Position numbers and translations under genes: made by a program
NCBI GenBank assembly: GCA_024684455.1
Contig: JAIKWU010000037.1
Span: 1-32,721 of the forward strand
DNA from: Bacteroidaceae bacterium
GTDB lineage: Bacteria > Bacteroidota > Bacteroidia > Bacteroidales > Bacteroidaceae
DNA length: 32,721 nt
Direction: 5' to 3'
The notes under the pieces: generated by a model
The model's database searches: none
What the model saw: the letters and a program-made list of their open reading frames with translations, nothing else
Told to the model about the DNA's origin: nothing
In this document: piece after piece, positions 31,101-32,721 of the stretch
How the letters are laid out: each line of letters begins with the position of its first letter
Numbering within the stretch: position 1 is the stretch's first letter

Positions 31101-32117
31101 TCAGCGTGACTTGGGGTGATACTGATGACCGACTTTCAGTTTGTCGCCCTTGTCATCGAGCGTGAAGAAGCAAGGACGACGGACGTACTGTCCACGATGA
31201 TTGACATTATGGCTGTGGATAGAGAGAAGCAGACGGCCGTCAAACGTTCGGAACATCATGCCGTGACCAAAGTTAGGCGGCGTGATGGGATTCTTCTCCT
31301 GAATCCACGGCCCGAAAATGCTGCCACTCTCGCTGTAGGCCACACCTTGCGTATATACCTTACCAATCCAACTCGTCCAGAGCATACCCAATCGGCCTTT
31401 CTTGGTGCGGAAGAGCCACGGTCCGTCGGTCACCATGTTCGGGCGCACCGATCCATCCTTCGTTTCCTCACGACTCCAAGGTGAATCACTGGCGCAGAAG
31501 AGAATCGTTGCCTTGCCCGTCGTACCGCTAAAATCGGGCTTCAAGGGAATGCATTCCACAGTACCGTTGCGATTCTGCAGCCATTCATGGCAATAGATTA
31601 AATAGGGTGTGCCGTCCGGTTCTATCCACAATGAGGCATCCAGCGTGGGACGGTCGGCAGGCAGATATGTCGCATCACCACCCCGAATGGGACGATACGG
31701 ACCTTCCGCCTTGTCGCTCACCAGCACATGGCAGGCACGACGCTCAATCACATTGCCCATCACCGTATCAATCTTGACGGCATGATTGGTAAACGTAGCA
31801 AAATAGTAGTACTTGCCTTGATACTTGTGCAGTTCGGCAGCCCAAATCATCGGACGTGGCCCCATCCATGAGGCTGAATCGACCTCAGCCACACGATACG
31901 GGCCGCTCCAGCGTGCTAAGTCCTTGCTTTTCCAAAGCATACCGCCTGTGCCTGTCATGTAATACATTTGGGTAGCCTCATCAGCCAGCACAAAGGGGTC
32001 GCTCATCGTAATGGAATCGAGGGGGACGTTGTCGCGTGGCTGCCACTGACGTCGTCCCTGTGCTGCAGCCGTCAGCATTATACTGAGTACGGCCGTGAGA
32101 AGAAATAACTTTTTCAT
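31101..32117 (-). CDS. Glycoside hydrolase family 43 protein, exported
   Basis: A 338-residue exported enzyme. The signal peptide MKKLFLLTAVLSIMLTAAAQ (1-20) is followed by a five-bladed beta-propeller typical of GH43, whose members remove arabinose, xylose or galactose units from plant polysaccharides. Visible: the general base Asp40 in MSDPFVLAD, IWAAELHKYQGKYYYFATFTN, DASLWIEPDGTPYLIYCHEW with a candidate pKa-setting Asp, VTDGPWLFRTKKGRLGMLWTSW, and the late HGMMFRTFDGRLLLSIHSHN. Where many GH43 enzymes have Glu-Gly-Pro for the general acid this reads Asp-Gly-Pro. I choose the ATG at 32117: longer forms would start within the promoter (32157-32189) and lack a proper signal peptide. Transcribed alone, divergent from purM. 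Confidence 0.86.
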   Translation of the reverse strand: MKKLFLLTAVLSIMLTAAAQGRRQWQPRDNVPLDSITMSDPFVLADEATQMYYMTGTGGMLWKSKDLARWSGPYRVAEVDSASWMGPRPMIWAAELHKYQGKYYYFATFTNHAVKIDTVMGNVIERRACHVLVSDKAEGPYRPIRGGDATYLPADRPTLDASLWIEPDGTPYLIYCHEWLQNRNGTVECIPLKPDFSGTTGKATILFCASDSPWSREETKDGSVRPNMVTDGPWLFRTKKGRLGMLWTSWIGKVYTQGVAYSESGSIFGPWIQEKNPITPPNFGHGMMFRTFDGRLLLSIHSHNVNHRGQYVRRPCFFTLDDKGDKLKVGHQYHPKSR

Positions 32118-32156
32118 TTTTTTGTGTTTATGTGTGTTTTTTATCATTTCAAAGCC

Positions 32157-32189
32157 CAAATTTAAGTAAAATATCCAGAAATAGCCAAA
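32157..32189 (-). promoter_or_regulatory. Promoter for the GH43 gene
   Basis: On the minus strand TTTG (32186-32189), 21 bp, TAAATTTG (32157-32164). It gives a leader of about 33 nt to the ATG at 32117 and rules against the longer reading frame. Confidence 0.6.
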
Positions 32190-32210
32190 TGATTTAACAC
32201 TTAATCGAAA

Positions 32211-32277
32211 AAAAAGAGTTTTTTTGCACTCGCTGCTCCAAAATTTGGCATTTCCCTCACTTAACCGTAACTCTGGC
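32211..32277 (+). repeat. 65-bp promoter-type repeat, copy 2
   Basis: Nearly identical to the minus strand of 9982-10048. Here the -7 box has decayed to TAACTCTG, so this copy has probably lost promoter function. A partial second copy of its last 24 bp (CACTCACTTAACCGTAACT) lies at 32337-32362. Confidence 0.75.
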
Positions 32278-32331
32278 AGCGCCGAAGTTACTCACGCTCT
32301 GGAGAATAAATCAAAAAACTTCGTCTTTTGT

Positions 32332-32362
32332 TTTGTTTTCCACTCACTTAACCGTAACTTTG
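32332..32362 (+). promoter_or_regulatory. Promoter for purM
   Basis: TTTG (32332-32335), a 19-bp spacer and TAACTTTG (32355-32362). Its downstream half repeats the end of the 65-bp element just upstream. The ATG at 32389 is about 20 nt after the expected transcription start. Confidence 0.75.
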
Positions 32363-32388
32363 CAAAAACTTTACGTACGGACACAGAC

Positions 32389-32721
32389 ATGAATCAACAA
32401 CAACGCTACATGATGCGCGGCGTAAGTGCCGCGAAGGAGGACGTCCACAACGCCATCAAGAACATTGACAAGGGGCTTTTCCCACAGGCCTTCTGTAAAA
32501 TCATTCCCGACATTCTGGGCGGCGACCCCGAGTGGTGCAACATCATGCACGCCGACGGCGCCGGCACAAAATCGAGTCTCGCTTACATGTACTGGAAGGA
32601 GACGGGCGACCTGAGCGTGTGGAAAGGCATCGCACAGGATGCGCTCATCATGAATACGGACGACTTGCTCTGTGTGGGTGCCGTCGATAACATCCTCGTC
32701 AGCAGCACGATAGGACGCAAC
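32389..32721 (+). CDS. purM: Phosphoribosylformylglycinamidine cyclo-ligase (5' part)
   Basis: An open frame from the ATG at 32389 runs to the window end (111 codons, no stop), so the gene is cut by the window. The sequence MNQQQRYMMRGVSAAKEDVHNAIKNIDKGLFPQAFCKIIP and then IMHADGAGTKSSLAYMYWKETGDLSVWKGIAQDALIMNTDDLLCVGAVDN matches the Bacteroidetes form of AIR synthetase, which closes the imidazole ring in purine synthesis (FGAM + ATP to AIR). The DGAGTKS loop and the GIAQDALIMNTDDLLCVGA block are the ATP-binding N-terminal domain. It is driven by the promoter at 32332-32362. Confidence 0.92.
   Translation, partial: MNQQQRYMMRGVSAAKEDVHNAIKNIDKGLFPQAFCKIIPDILGGDPEWCNIMHADGAGTKSSLAYMYWKETGDLSVWKGIAQDALIMNTDDLLCVGAVDNILVSSTIGRN

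Noticed and set aside
32118..32159. Longer GH43 reading frame starting at 32159
   Set aside because: It would start inside the -7 box of its own promoter and would place 14 polar residues before the signal peptide.

Overview
The window looks like chromosomal DNA from a Bacteroidales bacterium, most likely Prevotella or a close relative. Three things point there: promoters of the Bacteroidetes type (TTTG, 19-21 bp, TAnnTTTG) recur upstream of genes on both strands; start sites have A-rich leaders rather than strong Shine-Dalgarno sites; and the proteins are of Bacteroidetes type (class II ribonucleotide reductase, Bacteroidetes LptD, DUF1573, DUF4348, a TGT without zinc cysteines, the Bacteroidetes purM). 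It is mainly a housekeeping and cell-envelope region. I see no insertion sequence, prophage, CRISPR array, tRNA or rRNA.

Layout. At 1-700 there is a probable 5' fragment of a gene leaving the window on the left, then a leftward structured small RNA (about 105-375) with its own promoter and terminator, then an unexplained stretch. At 709-5182 on the minus strand lie nrdJ, folB and an MFS transporter. A nitroreductase (5516-6250, +) meets a minus-strand trio at 6280-9935: a PLP aminotransferase, an FtsX/LolE-like permease and a fucose-isomerase-like protein of unknown role. An aguB-like amidohydrolase (10302-11180, +) converges on lptD (11254-14085, -, TTG start). A 22-bp-period array of palindromes separates lptD from lon.

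From 14476 to 25894 everything reads rightward: lon, tgt, an LptF/LptG permease, a DEAD-box helicase, coaX, an outer-membrane barrel protein, lptC and a PpiD-like foldase. The middle genes overlap or nearly abut. A minus-strand operon follows (29743 to 26047: DUF4348 lipoprotein, murB, MBL hydrolase, DUF1573 protein). Then pheS (+) is preceded by a second 22-bp palindrome array. A GH43 glycosidase (-) and the 5' part of purM (+, cut by the window end) close the window.

How the genes fit together. Envelope biogenesis is the main theme: LptC, LptD and an LptF/G permease (LPS export), PpiD-like foldase, murB, and an outer-membrane barrel. Lon and the helicase add protein and RNA quality control; nrdJ, folB, purM, coaX, tgt and pheS are core metabolism and translation.

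The most unusual material is non-coding: (i) two arrays of near-palindromes with an exact 22-bp period, both between divergent genes; (ii) a 65-bp near-identical repeat carrying a promoter, present twice about 22 kb apart in opposite orientation; (iii) a CTCCC/GGGAGG repeat that has become part of two signal peptides and one enzyme loop; (iv) an overprinted helicase tail and coaX start; (v) the structured RNA at the left end. None of the repeats can be counted genome-wide from here.
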